From CBIFVZ01 sp966185765 (GTDB lineage: Bacteria; Pseudomonadota; Gammaproteobacteria; Enterobacterales; Enterobacteriaceae): 19,174 nt of DNA. Where the stretch lies: the NCBI GenBank assembly GCA_966185765.1, contig CBIFVZ010000072.1, positions 1 through 19,174 of the forward strand, written 5' to 3'. Within the stretch, counting starts at the first letter, position 1, and every line of letters starts with the position of its first letter. The position numbers and the translations under genes were made by a program. This document shows positions 1-7,288 of this stretch, in pieces. Below the pieces are notes generated by a model that saw only the letters and a list, made by a program, of their open reading frames with translations, did no database searches and had not been told where the DNA came from.

Positions 1-1651
1 TGCGGTAGTAAATGCTGACGTGGTCAGGCTTCAGCCAGTGCGGGTAATCCACCGGTACGCCCACGGTAAACTGGCTGGAGTACCAGCGGTTGGCGGTTGT
101 CAGGCCAACGGCACTGCCCCACAGCGTGCCGCTGGCGTACATGTCCTGGTCGTCCTGCTTCAGCCAGCCGCCGTCGAGTGCCACAAACCCGCTCACCTGG
201 CCGACCACCGGCAGGGTAAACAGCGGGTAGCTCAGCTCGTTGCGCCAGTAGCCGCCGTTATCACCCGACAGGTACTGCTCTTTAAAGCCGCGCACCGAGC
301 TTTCACCGCCGAGGGTCAGGCGCTCGCTGCCGTAGAGCCGGTCCGGCGACCACTGGCCGTACACGCTGCTGAGCCACCATAAATCACCCACCACCGGGTG
401 CTGGTAGCTGGCGCTGAAACTCCATTTTCTGAACTCAGCCCTGGGGACATCGCCCACTTTGTGATTGTCGTTCTCGGCGCCCAGCCACGGTACGCCCTGG
501 CTGTACGTCGGGTTAAACGTCGCCACGCCGCCGGCAACCTTCTGCGTATGGTTCACACCGGCCTGCACGCTGGTGAGCTTGCGGCTGCTGCTGGCAAGCT
601 TCACGCCGTCGAGGTAGTTGCGGCTGATGCGGTGGTTGATGCCGAGCGACAGCCCGGTTTTGATATCGGCATTACGGAACAGCACCCACGAACCGGTAAG
701 GCGGTGCGCTTCGGTGTCGCCGGTGGACTCCCACGGCCAGCCGTTGTTGGCAATGGTGCTCTGGTAGTTGCTCCAGCTGTAGCTGTAGTCCAGCAGGCCG
801 TAGCCGTAGGGTACGCTTACGCCTGCGGCAAAGTTCTGCGCGTCATGAGAACTGGAGAAATCGCTGCTGCGCCCGCCGCTGACAAACCACTTGTCGGCAA
901 TGCCGAGCAGGTTGTTGCCGGTGAGTGCACCGCTGAACTGGCCGGTGCCGGTGCTCTTCTGGCCGCTGTTGTCAAAGCTCACTGAGCCGGTGAGCGGGAA
1001 CTCTGGCGTGGCGGTGAGGTTAACGATGGAGTACCCGGCCTTATCGCCCGGCAGGATTTCAATCTGCACCGGCTGGCTTCGCAGGCGGTTAATCTGCTCC
1101 ATACCTTGTTCGATGTCGCGCAGGTTGAGAATGCGCCCTTCGAGGCCAGGGAACGCCATTTTCAGCGCGCGTACAGACTTGCCATCCAGGCGCACCGCCT
1201 GTAAACGGCCTTCCAGCACCGCGATGTGCAGCGTGCCGGAAGACAAATCCTGCTCGGTCAGAAACGCCCGGCTGGTGATGTAACCTCGGCTGATGTACCA
1301 GTCGGAAACGGTGTTGGTAAGCTGCGTGATGTGCGCCATGTCCAGGCACTGGCCGCGCCACTCAGACAACAGCTTGTCCTGCGCACGTGCGGAAATCAGC
1401 GTGGCGTTATCAAGCGTAATGGTATGGATGGTGAAGCAGGGGCCGAGTGTGGAGATCTCCGGCGCGGGCTGCGGCGGGCGCACCAGCGGTGTGGCGCGCT
1501 CAAGCTCCTGGCGCTGCTGCTGGCTCTGCTCCAGCAGTTGCTGCTGTTGCTGGCGAACGGTGTCGCGGTCGGCGGGTGACAGCGGTGCGGCAGTCGTGCT
1601 ACATGCAACAACGCTCGCCACCAGCAATATGGCGGTACGGCAAATCTTCAT
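1..1651 (-). CDS. TpsB outer-membrane transporter, ShlB/FhaC/HecB family (3' end cut off by window)
   Basis: This is an outer-membrane channel of two-partner secretion (type Vb), which exports a large TpsA exoprotein. The frame is open for 550 codons from the ATG at 1651 to the window edge. A signal peptide covers about residues 1-22, ending ..STTAA. A Gln-rich helix at about 28-52 resembles the FhaC plug helix H1. A POTRA_2-like domain spans about 72-148 and has two cysteines (C72, C102) that could pair. The rest is a beta-barrel, including the family loop-6 motif VRGF at 453-456 (GGESSVRGF) and FVALDGG at 489-495. Family members are about 550-590 residues and end in an aromatic strand, so only a few residues should be missing. 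The start is supported by AGGGA seven bases upstream. In related systems the exoprotein gene often follows tpsB, so a tpsA may lie left of the window (inference). Hemolysin activator, adhesin exporter and CdiB are all possible; the substrate cannot be told from this gene alone. Confidence 0.9.
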   Translation of the reverse strand, partial: MKICRTAILLVASVVACSTTAAPLSPADRDTVRQQQQQLLEQSQQQRQELERATPLVRPPQPAPEISTLGPCFTIHTITLDNATLISARAQDKLLSEWRGQCLDMAHITQLTNTVSDWYISRGYITSRAFLTEQDLSSGTLHIAVLEGRLQAVRLDGKSVRALKMAFPGLEGRILNLRDIEQGMEQINRLRSQPVQIEILPGDKAGYSIVNLTATPEFPLTGSVSFDNSGQKSTGTGQFSGALTGNNLLGIADKWFVSGGRSSDFSSSHDAQNFAAGVSVPYGYGLLDYSYSWSNYQSTIANNGWPWESTGDTEAHRLTGSWVLFRNADIKTGLSLGINHRISRNYLDGVKLASSSRKLTSVQAGVNHTQKVAGGVATFNPTYSQGVPWLGAENDNHKVGDVPRAEFRKWSFSASYQHPVVGDLWWLSSVYGQWSPDRLYGSERLTLGGESSVRGFKEQYLSGDNGGYWRNELSYPLFTLPVVGQVSGFVALDGGWLKQDDQDMYASGTLWGSAVGLTTANRWYSSQFTVGVPVDYPHWLKPDHVSIYYR

Positions 1652-1732
1652 CCCTGAGTCCCTGTAAAAATCGGCCAGCCAGTGCGCCAGCCAAAGTACA
1701 ATCCGTGAGCAATCTTTTACGTATATTTGCAA

Positions 1733-1747
1733 TTAATCATAGATTAA
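1733..1747. promoter_or_regulatory. Operator-like palindrome upstream of the TpsB gene
   Basis: The arms TTAATC and GATTAA are perfectly complementary around ATA. The site lies about 82-96 bases upstream of the TpsB start codon, where a regulator or promoter element would be expected. No regulator family can be assigned. AT-rich palindromes of this size also occur by chance. Confidence 0.25.
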
Positions 1748-1762
1748 CCGTAAAAAATAGAG

Positions 1763-1785
1763 GGGGATGAAAGAGGGGGAGGAGA
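1763..1785 (+). promoter_or_regulatory. Pair of MalT-box-like sequences
   Basis: GGGGATGAAA (1763-1772) matches the MalT box consensus GGGGA(T/G)GAGG at 8 of 10 positions. GGGGAGGAGA (1776-1785) matches at 9 of 10. They are direct repeats 13 bp apart, the same spacing as the pair at 6012-6034. They point right, away from the TpsB gene and towards the 3' end of malG. The tract is simply purine-rich, so a chance match is a real alternative. Confidence 0.3.
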
Positions 1786-1964
1786 ATATAAAAGCAGAGA
1801 TGAAAGGAATGATTTTATTAAAATTGTACGCTTATCGTTATTGGCGCAATAAAAAACTATTAACTCATATTGCTGGAGCGATATAGTCTTTTTTTGGAAA
1901 GCTCTGAGAATGTTCTTTTTACTCTGCTCTCACCTGTCGCTATCGAGTCCTGTTTCCACCTTGT

Positions 1965-1988
1965 AAAAAAAGCGGCCATCCGGCCGCC
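1965..1988 (-). terminator. Rho-independent terminator of the malEFG operon
   Basis: Read on the minus strand, GCGGCC-GGAT-GGCCGC is a perfect 6-bp GC stem with a tetraloop, followed at once by seven T. It lies about 80 bases beyond the malG stop codon, after a second GC-rich hairpin at 2031-2065. Confidence 0.85.
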
Positions 1989-2030
1989 AAATTACGTCTA
2001 ATAAGAACATTTGAGGGTTTGCAGTGGCAT

Positions 2031-2065
2031 TACCGCCGCGCTGGTGCAACCCGGCGCGGCGGGTA
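2031..2065 (-). other. GC-rich hairpin just downstream of malG
   Basis: The arms 2031-2041 and 2054-2065 pair over about 10-11 bp with one bulged G, around a 12-base loop. There is no T run after it, so it is probably a barrier to 3' exonucleases rather than the terminator itself. It begins four bases after the malG stop codon. Confidence 0.5.
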
Positions 2066-2068
2066 AAA

Positions 2069-2959
2069 CTACCCTTTCACACCGCCCGCCGTCAGGCCGC
2101 TCACCAGCCAGCGCTGGGCAAGCAGGAAGACCACGGTAATCGGGATGGCGGAGAGCACCGCCGCCGCGGCAAAGTCGCCCCACAGGTAGTTCTGCGGGTT
2201 GAGGTACTGTTGCATGCCCACTGCCAGCGTGTAGCTGTTGACATCGCGCAGCAGCAGCGAGGCGACCGGCACTTCGGTAATCGCGGCAATAAACGACAGA
2301 ATAAACACCACCGCCAGAATGGGCACCGACAGCGGTAACAGCACCAGGCGGAAGGCCTGCCACGGCGTGGCACCGTCCAGCGCGGCGGCTTCTTCGAGCG
2401 AGTTGTCGATGGTCTCGAAGTAGCCTTTAATCGTCCACACGTGCAGCGCAATACCGCCCAGGTAGGCAAAAATCACGCCGCCGTGGGTATTAAGCCCGAT
2501 AAACGGAATGTACTGGCCGATGCGGTCAAACAACGCATACAACGCCACCAGTGACAGCACCGCCGGAAACATCTGGAAAATCAGCATCCCTTTAAGCAGT
2601 GTCGCTTTGCCAGGAAAGCGCATGCGGGCAAACGCATAGGCGCAGGTGGTGGAGAGCGTCACAATGCCGAGCGCGGTAATGCCCGCCACTTTAATGGAGT
2701 TCCACAGCCACAGCAGCACCGGGAACGGCGGCGGCGTAATGCGCCCGTCGGCGTGCTCCACGCTAAAGCCCAGCGCCAGCTTCCAGTGCTCCCAGGAGAT
2801 CTGGTCCGGGATGAGGCTGCCTGTGGCAAAGTTACCCGGGCGCAGTGAGATGGCAATGACCATCAGTAGCGGGAACATGATTGCGGCAATAAACAGCAGT
2901 AGCAGCAAATGGGTTGCGAACAGTCGCAGCTTTTGAGATTTAGGTTGCACCATAGCCAT
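2069..2959 (-). CDS. malG: Maltose/maltodextrin ABC transporter permease MalG
   Basis: MalG is the smaller inner-membrane channel subunit of MalFGK2. It is 296 residues, the same length as the E. coli protein. An N-terminal membrane segment at about 14-38 is followed by further hydrophobic segments that fit the family's six. The EAA loop at about 190-213 (EEAAALDGATPWQ...LPLSVP) is the cytoplasmic helix that docks into MalK. The C-terminal tail ..TAGGVKG corresponds to the part known to reach the sugar site through the channel. It is the last gene of malEFG. The malF stop codon is 14 bases upstream and lies inside the sequence TAAGGAGG, so the malG ribosome binding site overlaps the malF stop, which suggests coupled translation. 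Confidence 0.98.
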   Translation of the reverse strand: MAMVQPKSQKLRLFATHLLLLLFIAAIMFPLLMVIAISLRPGNFATGSLIPDQISWEHWKLALGFSVEHADGRITPPPFPVLLWLWNSIKVAGITALGIVTLSTTCAYAFARMRFPGKATLLKGMLIFQMFPAVLSLVALYALFDRIGQYIPFIGLNTHGGVIFAYLGGIALHVWTIKGYFETIDNSLEEAAALDGATPWQAFRLVLLPLSVPILAVVFILSFIAAITEVPVASLLLRDVNSYTLAVGMQQYLNPQNYLWGDFAAAAVLSAIPITVVFLLAQRWLVSGLTAGGVKG

Positions 2960-2973
2960 TGTCGTCGCCCTCC

Positions 2974-4512
2974 TTAGTCAAATTTCATGCGCGTGGCTTT
3001 CAGGTTAACGATGGCGAGCGCACCCACCAGCAGGAAGATAAGCGTTGCGATGGCTGCCGCAAGGCCAAAGTCCTGGCCGCCGCCGCCTTCAAAGGCGATG
3101 CGGTAGGTATAGCTCACCAGCAGGTCGGTATAGCCCGCAGGCGTGGTGGTGCCCAGACGGTCTGGGCCACCGTTGGTCAGAAGCTGAATCAGTACGAAGT
3201 TGTTAAAGTTAAAGGCGAAGCTTGCGATCATCAGCGGCGTGAGCGGCTTAATCAAAAGCGGCAGGGTGATGCGAAAGAAATTCTGGAACGGGCCTGCGCC
3301 GTCCATTGCCGAGGCTTCATACAGGTCATCCGGAATCGCTTTCAGCAGACCCATGCACAGGATCATCATGTACGGATAACCAAGCCAGGTGTTGACGATG
3401 ATTATCATGGAGCGTGCGGTGGTTGGGTCACTAAACCAGGCCGGTTTAATGCCAAACAGCGCGCTCAGCATCATGTTTATCTCCCCGAAACTCTGGTTAA
3501 ACAGCCCCTTGAAGATAAGAATCGAGATAAACGACGGTACGGCATAAGGTAAAATCAGCAATACGCGGTAAATCGCTTTGCCCTTGAGCGACTCCCACTG
3601 CACCAGGCAGGCCAGCACCATGCCGACAGCCACGGTCAGGATAACGGTCAGGACAGAGAACACCACGGTCCAGACAAAGATGGCGAAGAAGGGTTTCTGA
3701 ATGCCTTCATCGGTAAATACGCGCGTGAAATTATCCCAGCCGATGGTGACGGTATAGCCTGGGCTGAGTTGTTCGCCGGTAAAGTTATTGTTGGCATCCA
3801 CCGCTTCGTAAAAGCCAATGGTGTTGTTCGGGCGATAGCGGTTGCCGTTCTGGTTGTTGGTGAGCAGGCCGTCGTCAGCCAGCGTATACAGCGGGCGTGT
3901 ACCGGAGAACTGGCGCAGCGAGCTCATCACCAGCTTGCTTTCATCGGGCATGACGGCGGTGATGTCGCCCAGCGCCTGGCGGTTCTGGGTGATAACACGC
4001 AACGTGGCGCGCTCGCCCTGCGGCAGCGCCGGGGCCGCTTTCATGTCCAGCGTTTGTTTACCGCCGAAGGAAAACGGCTCAGAAACATAGTGGGCGTCGC
4101 CTTCGCTTAATGCCAGCTGCCATTTGTCGTCCGCCGGATACAGGCCAAAGTTCAGCGCTTTGCCGGCCTGATACTGGCGGTCCATCAGCACCTGCTGTGC
4201 ACGCTCAAAGGTGAGCTGGTTAGTGCTGCTGTAGTTGGTAAAGGCAATCGCGATGGTTGCGACCAGCGGAAACAGGACAAACAGCCCCATCCCGGCGAGG
4301 CCCGGATAAACGTAGCGCCAGGCGTAGGCGCGACGGTTAGCAAAAATGTAGAGGCCAACCGAGCTTAATATTAGCGTCAGGATGGCGAACAGGTACTCCC
4401 CCTGGGCGTACATTAAAACGACAAGATAACCAACCAGCAGTCCCAGCGCGGCAATAACTGACCATTTCAGCCCGTCACCTTGCCACCAGCGGCTCTTTTT
4501 CATTGCATCCAT
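2974..4512 (-). CDS. malF: Maltose/maltodextrin ABC transporter permease MalF
   Basis: MalF is the larger channel subunit of MalFGK2 and carries the transmembrane maltose-binding site. It has 512 residues, against 514 in E. coli. The first segments (about 17-35, 40-58, 70-92) precede the large periplasmic P2 loop, about 93-275. P2 contacts MalE in this family and is the most diverged part here. The C-terminal half carries the remaining segments and the EAA loop near residue 400 (YEASAMDGAGPFQNFF). The protein ends ATRMKFD, as in E. coli. The ATG at 4512 has AGAGGA seven bases upstream. An internal ATG three codons later is possible but worse placed. The gap to malE carries a strong hairpin. 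Confidence 0.98.
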   Translation of the reverse strand: MDAMKKSRWWQGDGLKWSVIAALGLLVGYLVVLMYAQGEYLFAILTLILSSVGLYIFANRRAYAWRYVYPGLAGMGLFVLFPLVATIAIAFTNYSSTNQLTFERAQQVLMDRQYQAGKALNFGLYPADDKWQLALSEGDAHYVSEPFSFGGKQTLDMKAAPALPQGERATLRVITQNRQALGDITAVMPDESKLVMSSLRQFSGTRPLYTLADDGLLTNNQNGNRYRPNNTIGFYEAVDANNNFTGEQLSPGYTVTIGWDNFTRVFTDEGIQKPFFAIFVWTVVFSVLTVILTVAVGMVLACLVQWESLKGKAIYRVLLILPYAVPSFISILIFKGLFNQSFGEINMMLSALFGIKPAWFSDPTTARSMIIIVNTWLGYPYMMILCMGLLKAIPDDLYEASAMDGAGPFQNFFRITLPLLIKPLTPLMIASFAFNFNNFVLIQLLTNGGPDRLGTTTPAGYTDLLVSYTYRIAFEGGGGQDFGLAAAIATLIFLLVGALAIVNLKATRMKFD

Positions 4513-4543
4513 GGGGTCGTTCCTCTTACAGCATGGGGCTTAA

Positions 4544-4571
4544 CGCCCCCGCGCCTTATGATGCGGGGGCG
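4544..4571 (-). other. Stable intercistronic hairpin between malE and malF
   Basis: CGCCCCCGC (4544-4552) and GCGGGGGCG (4563-4571) form a perfect 9-bp GC stem with a 10-base loop. It lies 9 bases after the malE stop codon and is not followed by T. In E. coli the same position holds REP elements that protect the abundant malE message from 3' decay (established). This hairpin does not fit the REP consensus but sits where it could do the same job (inference). Confidence 0.75.
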
Positions 4572-4580
4572 ATACTCAGG

Positions 4581-5771
4581 TTACTTGGTGATACGGCCTT
4601 GCGCGTCTTTCAGGGCGGCGTCAACGGTCTGACGACCCGTCGCGGCGTTAATCACCGCGGTACGCACGGCATACCAGAAGGCAGACATCTGCGGAATGTT
4701 CGGCATGATTTCGCCGTTCTGCGCGTTCTGCATGGTGGCTGCAATGCGTGGGTCTTTCTCAAGCTCCTCCTGGAAGGATTTCAGCGCCACAGCGCCAAGC
4801 GGCTTGTCTTTGTTAACCGCATCCAGACCGTCGTTGGTCATCAGGTAGTTCTCAAGGAACTCTTTTGCCAGCTCTTTGTTCGGGCTGGCAGCGTTAATAC
4901 CCGCACTCAGTACGCCAACAAACGGCTTAGACGGTTTGCCTTTAAAGGTTGGCAGCAGGGTGACACCGTAGTTGACCTTGCTCTTATCAATGTTGGCCCA
5001 CGCCCACGGTCCGTTAATGGTCATGGCGGTGTCGCCTTTATTAAAGGCCGCTTCGGCGATGGAGTAATCGGTATCGCCGTTCATGTGCTTGTTCTTGATA
5101 AGGTCAACCAGGAAGCCCAGGCCCGCTTTGGCGCCAGCGCTGTCTACACCCACGTCTTTCACATCGTACTTGCCGTTTTCCATCTTGAATGCATAACCAC
5201 CGTCAGCGGCAATCAGCGGCCAGGTGAAGTACGGTTCCTGGAGGTTAAACATCAGTGCGCTCTTGCCTTTGGCTTTGAGTTCTTTGTCGAGCGCCGGGAT
5301 CTCTTCCCAGGTCTTAGGCGGGTTAGGTACAAGATCTTTGTTGTAGATAAGCGACAGCGCTTCAACCGCAATCGGGTAAGCAATCAGCTTGCCGTTATAG
5401 CGCACGGCGTCCCAGGTAAACGGATACACTTTGTCCTGGAAAGCCTGGTCAGGCGTGATTTCGGCCAGCAGGCCAGACTGTGCATAACCGCCAAAACGGT
5501 CGTGGGCCCAGAAAATGATGTCAGGGCCGTCGCCGGTGGCGGCAACCTGTGGGAATTTCTCTTCGAGCTTATCAGGATGTTCAACGCTGACTTTAATGCC
5601 GGTGTCTTTCTCAAACTTTTTACCGACCTCAGCCAGGCCGTTGTAGCCTTTATCGCCGTTTACCCAGATAACCAGTTTGCCTTCTTCGATTTTGGCAAAT
5701 GCGGAGGCAGAAAACAGCATTGCCGATACCGCTGACAGCGTGAAGAGGCGGGCGCCGGTTTTCATATTCAT
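4581..5771 (-). CDS. malE: Periplasmic maltose/maltodextrin-binding protein MalE
   Basis: MalE captures maltose and maltodextrins in the periplasm, delivers them to MalFGK2, and also signals to the Tar chemoreceptor in E. coli. It is 396 residues, identical in length to E. coli MalE. The signal peptide is residues 1-26 (..FSASAFA) with cleavage before KIEEG. The mature N-terminus KLVIWVNGDKGYNGLAEVG and the sugar-stacking aromatics of the family are retained (for example FWAHDRFGGYAQ and the YF/W cluster in NLQEPYFTWPL). I chose the first of two ATG codons (MNMKTG) because AAGGA lies seven bases upstream of it. It is first gene of malEFG and is transcribed from the MalT/CRP-dependent divergent region. 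Confidence 0.98.
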   Translation of the reverse strand: MNMKTGARLFTLSAVSAMLFSASAFAKIEEGKLVIWVNGDKGYNGLAEVGKKFEKDTGIKVSVEHPDKLEEKFPQVAATGDGPDIIFWAHDRFGGYAQSGLLAEITPDQAFQDKVYPFTWDAVRYNGKLIAYPIAVEALSLIYNKDLVPNPPKTWEEIPALDKELKAKGKSALMFNLQEPYFTWPLIAADGGYAFKMENGKYDVKDVGVDSAGAKAGLGFLVDLIKNKHMNGDTDYSIAEAAFNKGDTAMTINGPWAWANIDKSKVNYGVTLLPTFKGKPSKPFVGVLSAGINAASPNKELAKEFLENYLMTNDGLDAVNKDKPLGAVALKSFQEELEKDPRIAATMQNAQNGEIMPNIPQMSAFWYAVRTAVINAATGRQTVDAALKDAQGRITK

Positions 5772-5852
5772 AATCCCATCCTTTTAAGCGTTATGCACAG
5801 AGTACAAGGTGAGTGATTTAACGCTGTCCAGTCTGCGTTGATGGCAAGTGCT

Positions 5853-5878
5853 TCTCATCCTCCTTCCCCCTACGCCCC
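5853..5878 (-). promoter_or_regulatory. MalT boxes of the malE promoter
   Basis: On the minus strand GAGGATGAGA (5853-5862) matches GGGGA(T/G)GAGG at 8 of 10 positions. The adjoining GGGGCGTAGG (5869-5878) matches at 7 of 10. The order and sequence closely resemble the E. coli malE promoter, in which GGGGCGTAGGGG is followed by AAGGAGGATGG. They point towards malE, whose start codon is about 80 bases downstream. Confidence 0.75.
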
Positions 5879-5887
5879 ACCCCTGTT

Positions 5888-5909
5888 ATGTGTGATCTGC
5901 GTTACATAA
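5888..5909. promoter_or_regulatory. CRP-binding site 1 in the malE-malK region
   Basis: TGTGA-N6-TTACA (5891-5906) matches the CRP consensus TGTGA-N6-TCACA at 9 of 10 positions, with AT-rich flanks. It lies next to the malE-side MalT boxes, as in E. coli, where CRP and MalT act together on this region. Confidence 0.75.
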
Positions 5910-5916
5910 CTGGCAG

Positions 5917-5938
5917 TTATGTGTGCTGGCGCACATAA
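5917..5938. promoter_or_regulatory. CRP-binding site 2 in the malE-malK region
   Basis: TTATGTG and CACATAA are perfect 7-bp arms with the correct CRP geometry (TGTGT-N6-GCACA). The core matches at 8 of 10 positions. Its centre is 29 bp, close to three helical turns, from that of site 1. A weaker CGTGA half-site (minus strand, about 5965-5969) may be a third site, as E. coli has several here. Confidence 0.7.
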
Positions 5939-6011
5939 AAAAGCCCCCGGTTTTGGCGCCAGGATCACGAAAATACCCTTTTGGGCCGCTGGCTTGCCGC
6001 GACGTCTACCT

Positions 6012-6034
6012 CCTCATCCTCCCGTCTCCTCCCC
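6012..6034 (-). promoter_or_regulatory. Distal MalT box pair
   Basis: On the minus strand GGGGAGGAGA (6025-6034) and GAGGATGAGG (6012-6021) each match the MalT consensus at 9 of 10 positions. They are direct repeats 13 bp apart. These are the best MalT boxes in the window. They lie between the CRP sites and malK, the place where E. coli builds the shared MalT/CRP nucleoprotein structure. Confidence 0.75.
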
Positions 6035-6048
6035 CATAAAAAAGCGTA

Positions 6049-6059
6049 AGGGTGGAGGA
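6049..6059 (+). promoter_or_regulatory. MalT box proximal to malK
   Basis: AGGGTGGAGG (6049-6058) matches the MalT consensus at 8 of 10 positions, and GGAGGA (6054-6059) fits the core hexamer GGA(T/G)GA. It points towards malK. CATAGT at 6082-6087 is a plausible -10 element about 30 bp downstream, which fits MalT boxes centred near -38. Confidence 0.5.
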
Positions 6060-6145
6060 TTGCCCCTGGTAAACAATCCGTCATAGTCCGACACAGCTTG
6101 TTTCACCTGTCTGCGGACAGAACGTCGTAATGAAGGGAGATGTGC

Positions 6146-7255
6146 ATGTCGAGCGTACAGCTGCGTAATGTCACCAAGGCCTGGGGTGACGTGGTGGTGT
6201 CTAAGGACATCAACCTGGATATCACTGAAGGCGAATTTGTGGTTTTTGTCGGGCCATCGGGCTGCGGCAAATCAACGCTGCTGCGCATGATTGCCGGGCT
6301 GGAGACCATCACCAGCGGCGATTTGTTTATCGGCGAGACCCGCATGAACGATATTCCACCCGCAGAGCGCGGTGTCGGGATGGTGTTTCAGTCCTACGCG
6401 CTCTATCCGCACCTGAGTGTGGCCGAAAACATGTCCTTTGGCCTGAAGCTGGCAGGGGCCAAAAAAGAACTGATTAACCAGCGCGTGACCCAGGTAGCCG
6501 AAGTGTTGCAACTGGCGCACCTGCTGGACCGCCGCCCGAAAGCGCTTTCCGGCGGGCAGCGCCAGCGCGTGGCGATAGGCCGCACGCTGGTCGCCGAGCC
6601 AAATGTATTTTTGCTTGATGAACCCCTTTCTAACCTCGACGCCGCGCTGCGTGTGCAGATGCGTATCGAAATCTCCCGTCTGCACAAGCGCCTCAAGCGC
6701 ACCATGATTTACGTCACCCACGACCAGGTTGAAGCCATGACGCTTGCCGACAAAATCGTGGTACTCGACGCCGGGCGCGTGGCGCAGGTGGGTAAACCGC
6801 TGGAGCTGTATCACTACCCGGCAGACCGCTTTGTTGCGGGCTTTATCGGCTCGCCGAAGATGAACTTCCTGCCGGTGAAGGTGACGGCTACCGCTATTGA
6901 CCAGGTACAGGTTGAGTTGCCCAACCGCCAGCAGGTCTGGCTGCCGGTAGACAGCGCGGGTGTCCAGGCGGGGGCGAATATGTCTTTAGGCATTCGCCCG
7001 GAGCATTTGCTGCCCAGCGATATCGCTGATGTCACGCTGGAAGGCGTGGTGCAGGTCGTTGAGCAACTCGGTCACGAAACACAAATTCATATCCAGATCC
7101 CCGCAATACGTCAGAACCTGGTGTACCGCCAGAACGACGTGGTGCTGGTAGAAGAGGGCGCTGTATTCGCCATTGGTTTGCCGCCGGAGCGTTGCCATCT
7201 GTTCCGGGAGGACGGCACCGCCTGTCGTCGGCTGCACAAAGAGCCGGGCGTTTAA
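6146..7255 (+). CDS. malK: Maltose/maltodextrin transporter ATP-binding protein MalK
   Basis: MalK is the ATPase that powers MalFGK2. Its C-terminal domain also binds MalT and enzyme IIA-Glc in E. coli. It is 369 residues. It has the Walker A GPSGCGKST (36-44, K42), Q-loop Q82, signature LSGGQ (134-138), Walker B VFLLDEP with D158/E159, and switch H192. The regulatory domain after about 235 includes SPKMNF. I start at the ATG at 6146 (MSSVQ, as MASVQ in E. coli) because GGGAG is six bases upstream. The in-frame ATG at 6140 directly abuts that ribosome binding site. A two-residue gap near 259-260 (LPNRQQ against LPMPNRQQ) explains the length difference from the 371-residue E. coli protein. It is first gene of malK-lamB-malM. 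Confidence 0.98.
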   Translation: MSSVQLRNVTKAWGDVVVSKDINLDITEGEFVVFVGPSGCGKSTLLRMIAGLETITSGDLFIGETRMNDIPPAERGVGMVFQSYALYPHLSVAENMSFGLKLAGAKKELINQRVTQVAEVLQLAHLLDRRPKALSGGQRQRVAIGRTLVAEPNVFLLDEPLSNLDAALRVQMRIEISRLHKRLKRTMIYVTHDQVEAMTLADKIVVLDAGRVAQVGKPLELYHYPADRFVAGFIGSPKMNFLPVKVTATAIDQVQVELPNRQQVWLPVDSAGVQAGANMSLGIRPEHLLPSDIADVTLEGVVQVVEQLGHETQIHIQIPAIRQNLVYRQNDVVLVEEGAVFAIGLPPERCHLFREDGTACRRLHKEPGV

Positions 7256-7288
7256 GCACCCCATAATAAAATCCATCTCAGGAGAAAA

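Larger units (their letters stand above)
1652..1964. other. AT-rich spacer between the TpsB gene and the mal operon terminator
   Basis: No well-supported gene lies here. The spacer is clearly more AT-rich than the genes on both sides. It should contain the TpsB promoter on the minus strand. A perfect palindrome, TTAATC-ATA-GATTAA at 1733-1747, is operator-like. A purine-rich tract at 1756-1810 contains two MalT-box-like decamers. A 39-codon frame (plus, 1767-1886) overlaps that tract but has no convincing ribosome binding site. I found no clear -35/-10 pair. Confidence 0.5.

Noticed and set aside
398..985. 195-codon plus-strand frame at the left end
   Set aside because: It lies antisense to the TpsB gene, whose motifs and signal peptide are convincing. 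The product is Ala/Val-rich without a domain.
4503..5735. 410-codon open frame on the plus strand
   Set aside because: It is antisense to malE over nearly its full length, has no recognisable domain, and malE is certain. It is a shadow frame caused by codon bias.
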